A DNA stretch of 64,000 bases from contig NZ_JALGBX010000008.1 of the NCBI RefSeq assembly GCF_022808175.1, positions 248,001 to 312,000 on the forward strand. Reading direction: 5' to 3'. The notes under the pieces are model-generated. The model was not told the origin of the DNA, ran no database searches, and saw only the letters and a list, made by a program, of their open reading frames with translations. Positions 1-8,382 of this stretch are shown in pieces. This stretch comes from Streptomyces sp. AP-93 (GTDB lineage Bacteria; Actinomycetota; Actinomycetes; Streptomycetales; Streptomycetaceae). A program made the position numbers and the translations under genes. Numbering within the stretch: position 1 is the first letter of the stretch; each line of letters opens with the position of its first letter.

Positions 1-1082
1 CCGATCCGGGGGGCCCAGCGGAGCCGGTGGCCGAGCAGCTCGGGGTAGGCCCCGATGCTGAAGTTGTTCAGGAAGTACCCGGCCCTGGTGTCCTCGGGGT
101 CCGGGCCGGGGCCCGGGGTGAAGCGGCCGACGCCGATGTGGACGGCGTGGCCGGCCGCCACGGCCCGGCAGGTGTCCTCGCAGCCCGCGAGGCCGAGGTC
201 GAGCGCGAAGTGGTTGAGCGTGCCTCCGGGGAACACCGCCAGGGGGATCCCGGCGCGCAGCGCGGCGGTGGCGGCGGCGTTGACCGTGCCGTCGCCGCCG
301 CACACGCCGAGCACGGTGGCCCGCTCGGCGGCCGAGGCCAGTTCGGCGGCGAGCTCCGGGCCCTCGCACAGGATGAGCTCGGCCTTCGGCAGCCGTTCCC
401 GCAGTACGTCGAGGCCCGCCGTGGCGGCCGTGCCGGACCCGGTGTTGACCACCACCGTGAGCCCGGCCCCGTCGGGCAGCGCGGGTGCCCCCGCGGCGGC
501 CCGCTCGTCGCCCGGCACGATCCGGGCCTCCACGGCGTCCCGGGTGAGGCGGCGCACGACGAATCCTGCCGCGACCCCGAGCGCGGCGCCCGCGAGCACG
601 TCCGAGGGGTAGTGGACCCCGGTGTACACGCGGGAGAAGGCGACGGAGGCGGCGACCGGGGCCAGCGCGGCGCCCCAAAGCGGTGATTGCAGCGCCACTC
701 CGGCGGTGAAGGCGAACGCGGACGCGGCGTGCCCGGAGGGGAAGGAGGTGGTCCGCGGCTGCGTGGCGAGCTGCCGCACGGCGGGAACCCCGTCCAGCAC
801 CGGGCGCGGCCTTCGCACGGACCATTTGCCGACGGTGTTGATGGTCGCGGAGGCCAGTGCCAGCGACGCGGCACCGCGCACGGCCGCCTTGCGGGCCCCG
901 GCCGAGCCGAGGACGGCGATCCCGGCGGCGGCCCCGCCCCACAGCAGCCCGTGGTTCGCGGCCCGCCCGAGCCGCGGCAGCACCCGGTCGGCCCCCGGCC
1001 AATGCCGCCGGGCCACCACGTCGAACAGCCACCGGTCCCCTCGTGCGACCGTGCCCCGCCAGGTCAGCTCTTGATCAGCCAT
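1..1082 (-). CDS. Bifunctional PAP2 phosphatase / diacylglycerol kinase-like protein (3' end off window)
   Basis: Reading leftward from an ATG at 1082, the protein starts MADQELTWRG. Its N-terminal half has all three PAP2 acid-phosphatase signatures: KWSVRRPRP, PSGHAASA and SRVYTGVHYPSD. The second half has the lipid/diacylglycerol kinase nucleotide motif GGDGTVN followed by PGGTLNHFA. The family is a known actinobacterial fusion thought to act on membrane phospholipids: the PAP2 part removes lipid phosphate at the membrane and the kinase part phosphorylates diacylglycerol-like lipids. At least 360 residues are visible and the C-terminus lies beyond the window. No strong Shine-Dalgarno is seen; the upstream is TAGGGGCAAGGG. 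Family assignment is firm, substrate is inferred. Confidence 0.88.
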   Translation of the reverse strand, partial: MADQELTWRGTVARGDRWLFDVVARRHWPGADRVLPRLGRAANHGLLWGGAAAGIAVLGSAGARKAAVRGAASLALASATINTVGKWSVRRPRPVLDGVPAVRQLATQPRTTSFPSGHAASAFAFTAGVALQSPLWGAALAPVAASVAFSRVYTGVHYPSDVLAGAALGVAAGFVVRRLTRDAVEARIVPGDERAAAGAPALPDGAGLTVVVNTGSGTAATAGLDVLRERLPKAELILCEGPELAAELASAAERATVLGVCGGDGTVNAAATAALRAGIPLAVFPGGTLNHFALDLGLAGCEDTCRAVAAGHAVHIGVGRFTPGPGPDPEDTRAGYFLNNFSIGAYPELLGHRLRWAPRI

Positions 1083-1154
1083 CCCTTGCCCCTACCCGAA
1101 CCCCCGCATCCGAACCAGGGCCCCAGGGCGGGAGCCCCGGATCCCGTGTGCGTC

Positions 1155-2567
1155 CTACTCCGGTTCCGCCGGCCGTTCCGGGCCGGGGCCGTCTTCCAGG
1201 GGGCGCTTGCGCAGGAGGAGGACGACCAGGCCGCCCAGGACGACCAGGCCCACCGCCAGGGAGGCGATCACCGGGGTGGCCGCCGAGCTGCCGCTGGCGG
1301 CCAGCCGTGTGTGCGAGGTGTCCGGATCCCCGGCCGGGGAAGATTCCGACCGGGCGCCCGGGGTGCCCAGGCCACCCATCGGGCCCTGCGCGCCCGCCGC
1401 GCCCTGCGCCCCCTGCTCGCCCGCCGCGCCCGCCGCGCCCAGCGCGGCCATCGCCCCGCCCGGCGTCGCGCCGTCGGCCGGCTGGGCGGCGGGGAGCCGC
1501 CACTTCGCCGTCGCCGTGGCCACGGTGGCGGACTCGCTGGAGCCGGCCACGATCTGGACCTGCGCCGGGACCCCGCTGGTGAAGACCCGGCCGACCGGTA
1601 CCCGGGTGGAGCCGCGGAGGGTGACCTCGGCGCTGCCGTCCGGCGTCCCCTGCGGCACCTCGAAGAAGAGCTTCGCGCCGTTGACGGCGGAGCTGACCGG
1701 CAGGCCCCGGGCGTCCACCACCCGCACCCCCATGGCCACGGCCGCCGCGTCCGGGGTCACGCTCACGCTCTGCGCGCCCGTCCGCACGGTGACCGGCCCG
1801 ATCCGGGTGCCCAGCGGCCCCGACACCTCGCCGGGATCCACCGCGAGTGACGCCGGCGGTTCGGGCAGCCGCCGCGCCTCCCGCTGGAGGTAGTCGGCGA
1901 GCTTCTCGGCCGCCGGGTCGACGGCCTCCACGGCAACGCCCTCGGCCAGCCTCCAGATGGCCACCTGGGTCCCGGCCGCGGCGCTCTCCGCTGTGAGCGC
2001 CGCCGCTCCGGCCGCCTTGGCGAGCCCGGCCAGGTCGTTCAGCTGGGGGTAGGAGTGCTCCAGCACCCAGCGGATCCGGCCCGCATCGCCCTTCTCGGCG
2101 AGCGGCGTGCCGCTCCACCCGATCTCCGTGAACCGGGCCTGGGGCTGCGCGTCGCCCGTGACGCCGACTCCGTACGTCTGGAGCATGCCGCCACCGTCGA
2201 CCCGCATCTCGTAGAGCCCTGCCGGGATCTGCCGCACGGTTCCGTCCGTGCCGTGCAGGACGGCCTGCCCGTAGGTCTTCAGCCCGTCCAGGACGGCGCT
2301 CGCTCCCTCCGGCGTCCGGGGTGCGGCCGGACCGGCGTCGGCGGCCGCCACCGCACCCGGGGCCCCGGCCAGCGCGGCGGCGAGCAGGGCCAGCGCGATC
2401 GGCCGCCGCACGGAGCCCCGTATGGCCGCGGCGACCGTGGTGCGCGTCGCCGGTGCGTCGCAGGGCCGCGCGGCGGCAGCGGGAACCGGAACACCGCCCG
2501 GAGCGCCGGCAGGAGCAGCGCCGGTGGCGGCGGCAGGAGTGGAGGGTGCGGGAACGGCAATCGACAC
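1155..2567 (-). CDS. Cell-surface protein with degenerate thioester (TQxA) domain and sortase-like tail
   Basis: The 470-residue protein uses a GTG start preceded by GAAGGGGAAG. A long N-terminal lead precedes a hydrophobic export segment at about residues 55-76. Residues about 90-235 match the Streptomyces Cys-Gln thioester-domain surface proteins: the glutamine motif GTQVAIW (Q201) is present, but the usual YCID cysteine position reads TYGVGV (Gly133). A short collagen-like Gly-rich stretch precedes the tail. The tail has LAASG, a hydrophobic helix and KR residues, resembling a class E sortase signal (normally LAxTG). Predicted to be displayed on the wall, but the covalent adhesin chemistry appears lost. 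An internal GTG at VRRPIALAL (residue 53) is an alternative start. Confidence 0.8.
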   Translation of the reverse strand: MSIAVPAPSTPAAATGAAPAGAPGGVPVPAAAARPCDAPATRTTVAAAIRGSVRRPIALALLAAALAGAPGAVAAADAGPAAPRTPEGASAVLDGLKTYGQAVLHGTDGTVRQIPAGLYEMRVDGGGMLQTYGVGVTGDAQPQARFTEIGWSGTPLAEKGDAGRIRWVLEHSYPQLNDLAGLAKAAGAAALTAESAAAGTQVAIWRLAEGVAVEAVDPAAEKLADYLQREARRLPEPPASLAVDPGEVSGPLGTRIGPVTVRTGAQSVSVTPDAAAVAMGVRVVDARGLPVSSAVNGAKLFFEVPQGTPDGSAEVTLRGSTRVPVGRVFTSGVPAQVQIVAGSSESATVATATAKWRLPAAQPADGATPGGAMAALGAAGAAGEQGAQGAAGAQGPMGGLGTPGARSESSPAGDPDTSHTRLAASGSSAATPVIASLAVGLVVLGGLVVLLLRKRPLEDGPGPERPAEPE

Positions 2568-2635
2568 AGTCTTCCCCTTCGGGCCGAAGGCCCAGGTGCC
2601 CGTGAGTACCGGGGAATCCTAGCTCCCTCGAACAC

Positions 2636-3043
2636 TCAGACCACCGCCGCCTTCTGAGTACCCATCAGCGGTACGTCCGTCCTGACGACTCGCCGGAAGG
2701 CGGCCGTGCCGCGGTTCAGGTCGTGCCCGATGGCGGTCGCGTCGATGTTCGCCGAGAACCACCGGTTGCCCTCCCCGTCGGGCGGGTCCTCCCGCACCCG
2801 CAGCCTTCCGTGGACGACCAGCGGTTCACCGACGGAAACGGATCCGGCGAGGTTCACGGCGAGGCCGCGCCGGGCCCACACCGTGTAGAAGCTGGTGGGC
2901 GCGTCCGCCCAGGTCTCCTTCTTGCGGTCGTAGTACCTCGGGGTGACCGCGAAGCGGAACCGGGCCGCCGGGCCGCTCGCCGTGTCCTTGTAGTCGATCT
3001 GCGTGGCCACGTAGCCCACCAGCGTCACCTGGGTGTCGTTCAT
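2636..3043 (-). CDS. ssbB: Single-stranded DNA-binding protein, SsbB type
   Basis: 135 residues starting MNDTQVTLVGYVAT from the ATG at 3043, chosen because AAGGA lies about 9 nt upstream; an upstream in-frame ATG has no ribosome site. The OB-fold pattern is clear (GYVAT, FRFAVTPRYYDRK, FYTVWARRGLAVN, GEPLVVHGRLRVR). The acidic flexible tail and DDDIPF-type tip of housekeeping SSB are absent, as in the shorter paralogous SsbB of Streptomyces, which is known to matter for chromosome segregation during sporulation. It lies downstream of two dynamin-like GTPase genes on the same strand, about 135 nt after the nearer one. The ssbB symbol rests on family resemblance and remembered synteny. Confidence 0.82.
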   Translation of the reverse strand: MNDTQVTLVGYVATQIDYKDTASGPAARFRFAVTPRYYDRKKETWADAPTSFYTVWARRGLAVNLAGSVSVGEPLVVHGRLRVREDPPDGEGNRWFSANIDATAIGHDLNRGTAAFRRVVRTDVPLMGTQKAAVV

Positions 3044-3178
3044 CCCGGCCGTCCTTCCGGGGCCCGGCGGCGCGCTCGACCACGCGCCGCCCGACCCGCG
3101 TTCCGTACCCGCCCGGACCATCCGCACGAGGTACGACCATGCTGGCCCGGTCCGCCGGAACCCGCTGGAGCCTGTGGA

Positions 3179-5005
3179 CTACTGACGGCTTGTGGACAAC
3201 TTCGCCACCGTCGCGTACTGCTCGCGCACCTCCCGGTAGCGCAGCAGCTCGGCCGCCACCGGCTCCAGTACCCGGGCCCGCCCGCAGCCGGCCGCGGCCT
3301 GCCGCAGCCGCCGCTCCGCGTCCTGCCCGTAGCGCCGCGCCGGACCCCGGGCCCCGATCGAACAGGCCCACTCCACCAGCGGTCCGCCGATGATCCCGGC
3401 CACCATCAGCAGGACCGGCGGCATCAGGCTCGGCTCGAGGACCCCGACGATCTGCCCGGCCAGCCACAGCCCGCCGAAGATCTGGAGCAGGGTCATGGCC
3501 GCCTGTGCCAGCACCGCCGCCGGCCACCACGAGGGGCGCGGCGGACGGGCGCTGGGCACCGCGACCGCCGGCCCGAGGGTCACCGCGATCTCGTCCAGCG
3601 CCTGGGGCAGCCCCTCGGCGCCGCGGACCGCGGTCTCCCGTACGGCCTGCGCCCAGGGGTCGGGCAGGCCCCGGACCGCCTCGTCGGCGACGGTCCGTAC
3701 GGCCTGTTCCACCCGCTGGCGGGCCGTCACCTCTTCCTCGACCGGCGGCTCCGAGGCCGTCGGGGAACGCCCGATCGCCGCCAGGGCGGCGAGACCGGCC
3801 AGCGAGCGCGGGGAGCGCCGGCTCTCGTACCACCGCCACAGGCGCAGCCACGGGGTGCCGCAGGCCTTTCCGGCGTTGCGCCGCCAGGCCCGCTCGGCGG
3901 CGAGACCGGCCGCGTACGCCCCGACCGCTTCGGCGAGCCGGTCCTCGAACTCGGCGCGCGCGGTCTCCCCGATCTCCGGGCCGGCGTGGCCGTCGGCCAC
4001 GTAGAGCGGCCGCAGCCGGGCCGCGGCCTTGTCGACATCGGCGCAGATGCGGCGGGTCGCGGCGCCCTTCTCCTGGGTGAACTGTCCGAGCATCTCGCGC
4101 AGTTCCCCGACGCCTTCACCCGTAAGGGCGGAAAGTCCGATGACGGTGGCTCCGGGCTCGCCGTGTTCGCCGAGCGCGATGCCGTCGTCGTCGAGGAGCC
4201 GGCGCAGGTCGTCCAGTACGAGATCGGCGGATTCCCCGGGCAGCCGGTCCACCTGGTTCAGTACGACGAAGGTGACTTCGGCGTGCCCGGCCAGCGGGCG
4301 CAGGTACCGCTCGTGCAGGACGGCGTCCGCGTACTTCTCCGGGTCCACCACCCACACCACCGCGTCGACCAGGGCCAGTACCCGGTCCACGTGGTCGCGG
4401 TGGGCTCCGACGGCCGAGTCCAGGTCGGGCAGGTCGACGAGGACCATGCCGCGCAGCACTTCGGCCTCCGAGGTCTCGCGGGGGCGGCGGCGCAGCCGTC
4501 CGGGGATCTCGAGGCGGTCCAGCAGTCCCGCGGCGCCGTCGGACCAGCTGCACGCGATGGGTGCGGCGGTCGTCGGCCTGCGCAGTCCGGTCTCGGAGAT
4601 CTGCACTCCGGCGAGTGAGTTGAAGAGAGTGGACTTGCCGCTTCCGGTCGCTCCGGCGATGGCGACGACGGTGTGCTGCGCCGACAGCCCGCGGCGCGCG
4701 GCCGCCTCGTCGAGCACGCGGCCGGCTTCGGCGAGGGTCTTTCCGTCGAGGATCCTGGTCCGGGACAGCCCGATGAGCTGGCGCAGCGCGTCGAGGCGGA
4801 CGCGCAGGGCCTGCGCCTCGGGGCTGAGCGGGGGCGCGGGGGCCTTGCCACCGTCGCTTCCGGCGCCGGAAACCGCCCGTACGAGTGCTTCGTCGCCCTC
4901 CTCGTCACCGCTCGAGGGCCAGTCGTCCTCGCTGGTCCGGGGGCGCGAGCGGGCGATCAGTCCGTCGTCCCAGCGGTCGTCGGTGCGGTCGGTCAGGGCG
5001 GTCAC
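3179..5005 (-). CDS. YfjP/dynamin-like membrane GTPase
   Basis: 608 residues from a GTG whose ribosome site GGAGAGG lies inside the end of the preceding gene. A disordered acidic N-terminus (about 1-60) precedes a GTPase domain with P-loop GATGSGKS at about 118-125, Walker B/G3 DLPDLD and G4-type NQVDR. Near the C-terminus two hydrophobic segments (starting WWPAAVLAQAAM and VLLMVAGIIGG) would anchor it in the membrane. It is cotranscribed with the GTPase gene at 5010-6644, 4 nt apart. Streptomyces DynA/DynB, which stabilise sporulation septa, are also a tandem GTPase pair; I cannot tell from sequence alone whether this is that pair or a separate YfjP-type pair. Confidence 0.82.
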   Translation of the reverse strand: MTALTDRTDDRWDDGLIARSRPRTSEDDWPSSGDEEGDEALVRAVSGAGSDGGKAPAPPLSPEAQALRVRLDALRQLIGLSRTRILDGKTLAEAGRVLDEAAARRGLSAQHTVVAIAGATGSGKSTLFNSLAGVQISETGLRRPTTAAPIACSWSDGAAGLLDRLEIPGRLRRRPRETSEAEVLRGMVLVDLPDLDSAVGAHRDHVDRVLALVDAVVWVVDPEKYADAVLHERYLRPLAGHAEVTFVVLNQVDRLPGESADLVLDDLRRLLDDDGIALGEHGEPGATVIGLSALTGEGVGELREMLGQFTQEKGAATRRICADVDKAAARLRPLYVADGHAGPEIGETARAEFEDRLAEAVGAYAAGLAAERAWRRNAGKACGTPWLRLWRWYESRRSPRSLAGLAALAAIGRSPTASEPPVEEEVTARQRVEQAVRTVADEAVRGLPDPWAQAVRETAVRGAEGLPQALDEIAVTLGPAVAVPSARPPRPSWWPAAVLAQAAMTLLQIFGGLWLAGQIVGVLEPSLMPPVLLMVAGIIGGPLVEWACSIGARGPARRYGQDAERRLRQAAAGCGRARVLEPVAAELLRYREVREQYATVAKLSTSRQ

Positions 5006-5009
5006 CGCG

Positions 5010-6644
5010 TCACCTCTCCTTCTGCAGTACGGACAGCGCGGCGATCAGCTCGGCCTGGGGTTCGGGACTCACTTCGAGCGCTTCGATCGGGGCGAGGCGG
5101 CGGTCGCGTTCGGCGCGCAGCACCTGGTCGAGGTGCTCGGCGACGAGCTCGCCGCCGCGGTCTCGCAGGCGTACGGCGGCCTGCACTCCGATCCGTTCGG
5201 CGAGCTTCTCTCCGGCCGGCCGGGCCCGCTTGCCGCCGAGGAGGGCCGCGACCAGCAGGGCGGCGACCCCGTCGGGGTCGGGCGCGGGCTGCTTGTCGAG
5301 CGCCGCGACCTCTTCCTCGGCGAGTTCCTCCAGCACGCGCCGCCAGCGCCGTACGGCCATGCCGATACGTTCCGCCGCCTCCCGGTCGGGGGCGGGCAGG
5401 GACACGGCGCCCGCGGCGGGCTCGCGCCGCCAGGCCTCCGCGATGCGTTCGTCGGCGGCCGCGACGGCGCACTGGAGCAGCGCCGCGAGGGACTCCGCGA
5501 GGGAGTCGAGCAGTTCGTCGGCGCTGGTGTCGAGCGGGTAGCCGCGCCAGCGGGTCAGCGCGTCCCCGGCGAGTACGGCGCCCCGGTCCAGGCGGCCGCG
5601 GACCCGCTTGCCCTCCCGCTTGTAGGCGTCCTCGACGGCGAAGGTCAGCCGTACGGCGGCGGCGTGCTGGGCCGCGACGGCCGAGGCGAGCTCCGGCATC
5701 CGGCGCCCGAGGGAGTCGAGCGCGCCGAGCGCGGTGCGCCCGACGGCGTACTGGCGGGCGGCCGGGTCCTGCGCGTGGTGGGCGAGCCAGGCGAACAGCG
5801 GGGCCACGGCGCTGGCGGGCAGCAGCCCGCCCCCGCCGGCCGATTCGGGCAGTTCGGGAACCGTGAAGCGGGGCACCTCGCCCAGCCCGGCCCGCGTGAG
5901 CAGGGCTCCGTACTGCCGGGAGACTTCGGCGAGCACCTGGTGCGGGACCCGGTCGAGGACGGTGACGAGGGTGGCCTTGTACTGCTTGGCGGTGCGCAGG
6001 AGGTGCCAGGGCACGGCGTCGGCGTACCGCGAGGCGGTGGTGACCATCACCCAGACGTCCGCGGCGCAGATGAGCTGGGCTGCGAGCGTCCGGTTGTCGA
6101 CGACGAGGGAGTCGATGTCGGGGGCGTCGAGGATGGCGAGGCCGCGGGGCAGGGTGGAGACGGTCTCGATCCGCACCTCGCGGGTGGCGGGCGGGTACCC
6201 GTGCCCGTGGTTGCCGCCCGGCCGGTGGGGCTTCCGGGCGGACAAGGGGGTGTCCTCGTCGTCCTGGGGGGCCCAGACCCGCATCAGATCGGGCAGCACC
6301 CGCACCCCGGCGAACCAGTGGTGGTCATCCGGATGGCAGACGAGGACGGGGGTGCGCGTCGTGGGCCGGAGTACCCCGGCTTCACTCACTTGGCGCCCCA
6401 CGAGGGAGTTGACGAGGGTGGACTTACCGGCCCCGGTGGACCCGCCGACGACGGCGAGCAGCGGTGCCTCCGGCGCCTTCAGCCGGGGTACGAGATAGTC
6501 GTCGAGCTGCGCGAGCAGCTCGGCTCTGGTCTGGCGGGCGCGGGGGGCGCCGGGCAGGGGCAGCGGCAGACGCACGGACGCGACCCGGTCGCGCAGGGCG
6601 GACAGGGCATCGAGCAGCTGAGGCCGAACATCCAAGGTCACCAC
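5010..6644 (-). CDS. Dynamin-family GTPase, soluble partner
   Basis: 544 residues, GTG start (a second GTG follows immediately). The N-terminal third carries the P-loop GGSTGAGKS at about residue 66, the switch/G3 segment ILDAPDID and a G4-like VLDR. The rest is long alpha-helical, Ala/Arg/Glu-rich sequence without clear membrane segments, as in the peripheral member of actinobacterial dynamin-like pairs. It is the promoter-proximal gene of a unit with the membrane GTPase and probably ssbB. The last codons supply the ribosome binding site of the next gene, suggesting translational coupling. A membrane-remodelling or septation role is inferred from the family. Confidence 0.8.
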   Translation of the reverse strand: MVTLDVRPQLLDALSALRDRVASVRLPLPLPGAPRARQTRAELLAQLDDYLVPRLKAPEAPLLAVVGGSTGAGKSTLVNSLVGRQVSEAGVLRPTTRTPVLVCHPDDHHWFAGVRVLPDLMRVWAPQDDEDTPLSARKPHRPGGNHGHGYPPATREVRIETVSTLPRGLAILDAPDIDSLVVDNRTLAAQLICAADVWVMVTTASRYADAVPWHLLRTAKQYKATLVTVLDRVPHQVLAEVSRQYGALLTRAGLGEVPRFTVPELPESAGGGGLLPASAVAPLFAWLAHHAQDPAARQYAVGRTALGALDSLGRRMPELASAVAAQHAAAVRLTFAVEDAYKREGKRVRGRLDRGAVLAGDALTRWRGYPLDTSADELLDSLAESLAALLQCAVAAADERIAEAWRREPAAGAVSLPAPDREAAERIGMAVRRWRRVLEELAEEEVAALDKQPAPDPDGVAALLVAALLGGKRARPAGEKLAERIGVQAAVRLRDRGGELVAEHLDQVLRAERDRRLAPIEALEVSPEPQAELIAALSVLQKER

Positions 6645-6967
6645 ATGCGAAGAATGCCCAATTTAGGAGCATTTTTGAAGCTTATACGTCCTCTGCGCGC
6701 CGAGCGCTACTCCGGCGGCACATCCCGGACACAGCGGACGAGTGGGGCGCAGGCATAACGAGTGCACAACACCCAGGGCGCCACGGCGCAAAAGCGGTGC
6801 GAGAATCGCACCTGCCTGCGATTATCGGGACCGCTTCACCGAACCTCCACATCGTGGCACGCGAGTGAAGCAACCGGGACAAGGCAACCGGAGCCCTATC
6901 CTTGACCCGGCACGGACCAAAGCCCCACCCCCATCCAGGGGCTCCAGGCCACCACGGCCACCTTCCG
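6645..6967. other. Intergenic region between GTPase operon and tRNA-Arg
   Basis: About 320 nt without a credible gene. It is less GC-rich than its surroundings next to the GTPase start and should contain that operon's promoter. An imperfect inverted repeat (GCGAGAATCGC then GCGATTATCG) lies near 6799-6840. A TTGACC at about 6902-6907 could be a -35 element for the tRNA, but no good -10 follows at standard spacing. Confidence 0.4.
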
Positions 6968-7040
6968 GCCCCCGTAGCTCAGTGGATAGAGCAGGTGCCT
7001 TCTAAGCACTTGGCCGCAGGTTCGAGTCCTGCCGGGGGCA
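6968..7040 (+). tRNA. tRNA-Arg(TCT)
   Basis: Complete cloverleaf of 73 nt. The acceptor stem GCCCCCG pairs perfectly with CGGGGGC and the discriminator base is A. The D-arm GCTCAGTGGATAGAGC is standard. The anticodon loop CTTCTAA gives anticodon TCT at 7001-7003, and the T-arm GGTTCGAGTCC is canonical. CCA is not encoded, which is usual in Streptomyces. It reads the rare AGA/AGG arginine codons. A terminator follows about 20 nt downstream. Confidence 0.96.
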
Positions 7041-7060
7041 CTTTTCCCGTCCCACCCCGA

Positions 7061-7083
7061 AGCCCTCCCCCGCGGAGGGCTTT
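7061..7083 (+). terminator. Terminator of tRNA-Arg
   Basis: AGCCCTCC pairs with GGAGGGCT around a 5-nt loop, followed by TTT. It lies 20 nt after the tRNA. Confidence 0.8.
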
Positions 7084-7130
7084 CGTGCAGGTCAGGGCAC
7101 TTTAGCGCCGACGCGGTAGAGGTGGCGTAA

Positions 7131-7160
7131 GCCCCGGAGCTCCCTGAGGGAGTCCGGGGC
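7131..7160 (-). terminator. Terminator downstream of the SARP gene
   Basis: GCCCCGGA plus CTCCC pairs with GGGAG plus TCCGGGGC around a TGA loop, with one bulged G. It lies just past the stop codon of the minus-strand regulator gene. Confidence 0.7.
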
Positions 7161-7180
7161 GCCGGCCGGTCGGCCGAAGG

Positions 7181-8092
7181 TCAGCCGAACGGGCCGCGGC
7201 GGGCCAGCGGGAGGCGCGGGGTCGGGACGAAATCGTCCTCCGCCGCCCCACTGTCCTGACGCAGGGCCGACATCACCATCAGCTGCGGGTCCTGGAGCAG
7301 CAGTCGCGCGTGCAGTGCCCGCAGGGCCGAGCCCGGCTCCACGCCGAGCTCCTGGATCACACGGGCGCGCTGGACGGCGTACACCGTCAGCGCCTCGTTG
7401 CCGCGGTCCGAGCGGTAGAGCGCGAGCATCAGCAGCCACAGGAAGCGTTCCCGCAGCGGGTACTTGTCCACCGCGTAGTACAGGTACGGCACCGCGTTGC
7501 GGTGCCTGCCCAGCTCCAGTTCCAGCTCGGCCCGCACCTCCATGTCCGCCAGGAAACGCTCCTGGCGGTAGAGCCGTTCGCGGTCGAGCATGGGCCCCTC
7601 GAGCCCTTCCACCAGCGGCCCCGTGGACATCGTGCGCGCCTTCTCCAGCAGCCCGACCGCCTGCAGGATCTCGCCCTTGCGCGCGGCGGCGATGCCGGCG
7701 GCCGCCAGCTGTTCGTAGTCGTACAGGTCCACTTCGGAGTCGCCGATGTCCATCCGGTAGCCACCGGACGACCACTCCAGGAAGACTCCCCCGCCGTCGC
7801 TCCCGTTGGTCGACAGGAGGCCCCGCAGGCCCGAGACGGATTTCTGGATCAGGTTCTTCGCGTAGGCCGGATAATCCTCCCCCCAGAGGGCCTCGATCAG
7901 CTGGTCGACACCGGTCTCCAGCCCTGGTCTGAGCAACAGCACTGCCAGCAGGGCCCGTTGTTTGGGCGGACCGAGCTCCAGCACCTTCGTTCCCCGGTTG
8001 GTCTGTAAAGGTCCGAGGAGACGGAACCGCAGTCGCGACGACCCTCCGTCGCCTCCTCTGAAGCCGCGCTCGCGCAGCAATACACCAGACAT
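7181..8092 (-). CDS. SARP-family (AfsR/DnrI-like) transcriptional activator with TTA codon
   Basis: 303 residues from an ATG with a strong site GGGGGAG 5 nt upstream. Residues about 20-110 form the OmpR-like winged helix (FRLLGPLQ, LELGPPKQRALLAVLLL, LWGEDYP, YRMDI). Residues about 115-270 form the bacterial transcriptional activation domain (DLYDYEQL, EKARTMSTGPLVEGL, LMLALYRSDRGNEAL, LGVEPGSALRALHARLL). There is no NB-ARC extension, so it is a small SARP, typically a cluster-specific activator binding heptameric direct repeats. Codon 29 (8006-8008) is the rare TTA, which in Streptomyces requires bldA tRNA. It is divergent from the AfsA-like operon, so that operon is its most likely target. 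The C-terminal 30 residues are poorly conserved in style. Confidence 0.9.
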   Translation of the reverse strand: MSGVLLRERGFRGGDGGSSRLRFRLLGPLQTNRGTKVLELGPPKQRALLAVLLLRPGLETGVDQLIEALWGEDYPAYAKNLIQKSVSGLRGLLSTNGSDGGGVFLEWSSGGYRMDIGDSEVDLYDYEQLAAAGIAAARKGEILQAVGLLEKARTMSTGPLVEGLEGPMLDRERLYRQERFLADMEVRAELELELGRHRNAVPYLYYAVDKYPLRERFLWLLMLALYRSDRGNEALTVYAVQRARVIQELGVEPGSALRALHARLLLQDPQLMVMSALRQDSGAAEDDFVPTPRLPLARRGPFG

Positions 8093-8382
8093 TTCTACTC
8101 CCCCAAGTAAAACCTTCGTAAGGCTAGGTATTACCGGCTGGTTCTCACCACCCGAAATTCGGATGAGAGGGAGCTCACATCACCTGACGTCTTGACGGCG
8201 TCCGATATTTGAGAATCGCGGAGGGAGGACGTCCGTAACGACGGCGCACCCAGGGTCGTCCCGAGCTCGGGCGGACGTCGCCCAAAGGCCCTCCCATGGA
8301 CGGTCAGCGATTACTCCAGCGGCTGGTCAAACCCCGTCCTCCAAGGTGGACCGGTCCCCGCTCTCGCTCTTTGGAGAAATCG
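8093..8382. promoter_or_regulatory. Divergent control region between SARP and AfsA-like operon
   Basis: 290 nt without a gene, AT-richer next to the SARP start. It contains a small inverted repeat CCGAA-A-TTCGG (8152-8162), a TTGACG -35-like hexamer near 8192 and a perfect palindrome CCCGAGCTCGGG near 8259-8270. Similar GGACGTC words near 8227 and 8274 may be part of SARP half-sites. I could not define a convincing heptamer direct repeat or gamma-butyrolactone receptor (ARE) site by eye. Promoters for both directions must lie here, but their exact positions are uncertain. Confidence 0.5.

Noticed and set aside
2723..4618. Very long plus-strand open frame (631 codons) opposite ssbB and GTPase genes
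   Set aside because: It is antisense to clearly conserved genes, is Arg/Gly/Pro-rich and has no motifs; long shadow frames are expected at this GC content.
4029..6758. Plus-strand open frame of 909 codons opposite the GTPase genes
   Set aside because: Low-complexity Arg/Ser/Gly translation antisense to two genes with intact GTPase motifs.
8093..8382. Possible gamma-butyrolactone receptor (ARE) site near TTACCGGCTGGTTC
   Set aside because: Only one half resembles the ARE consensus and symmetry is poor; no receptor gene is adjacent.
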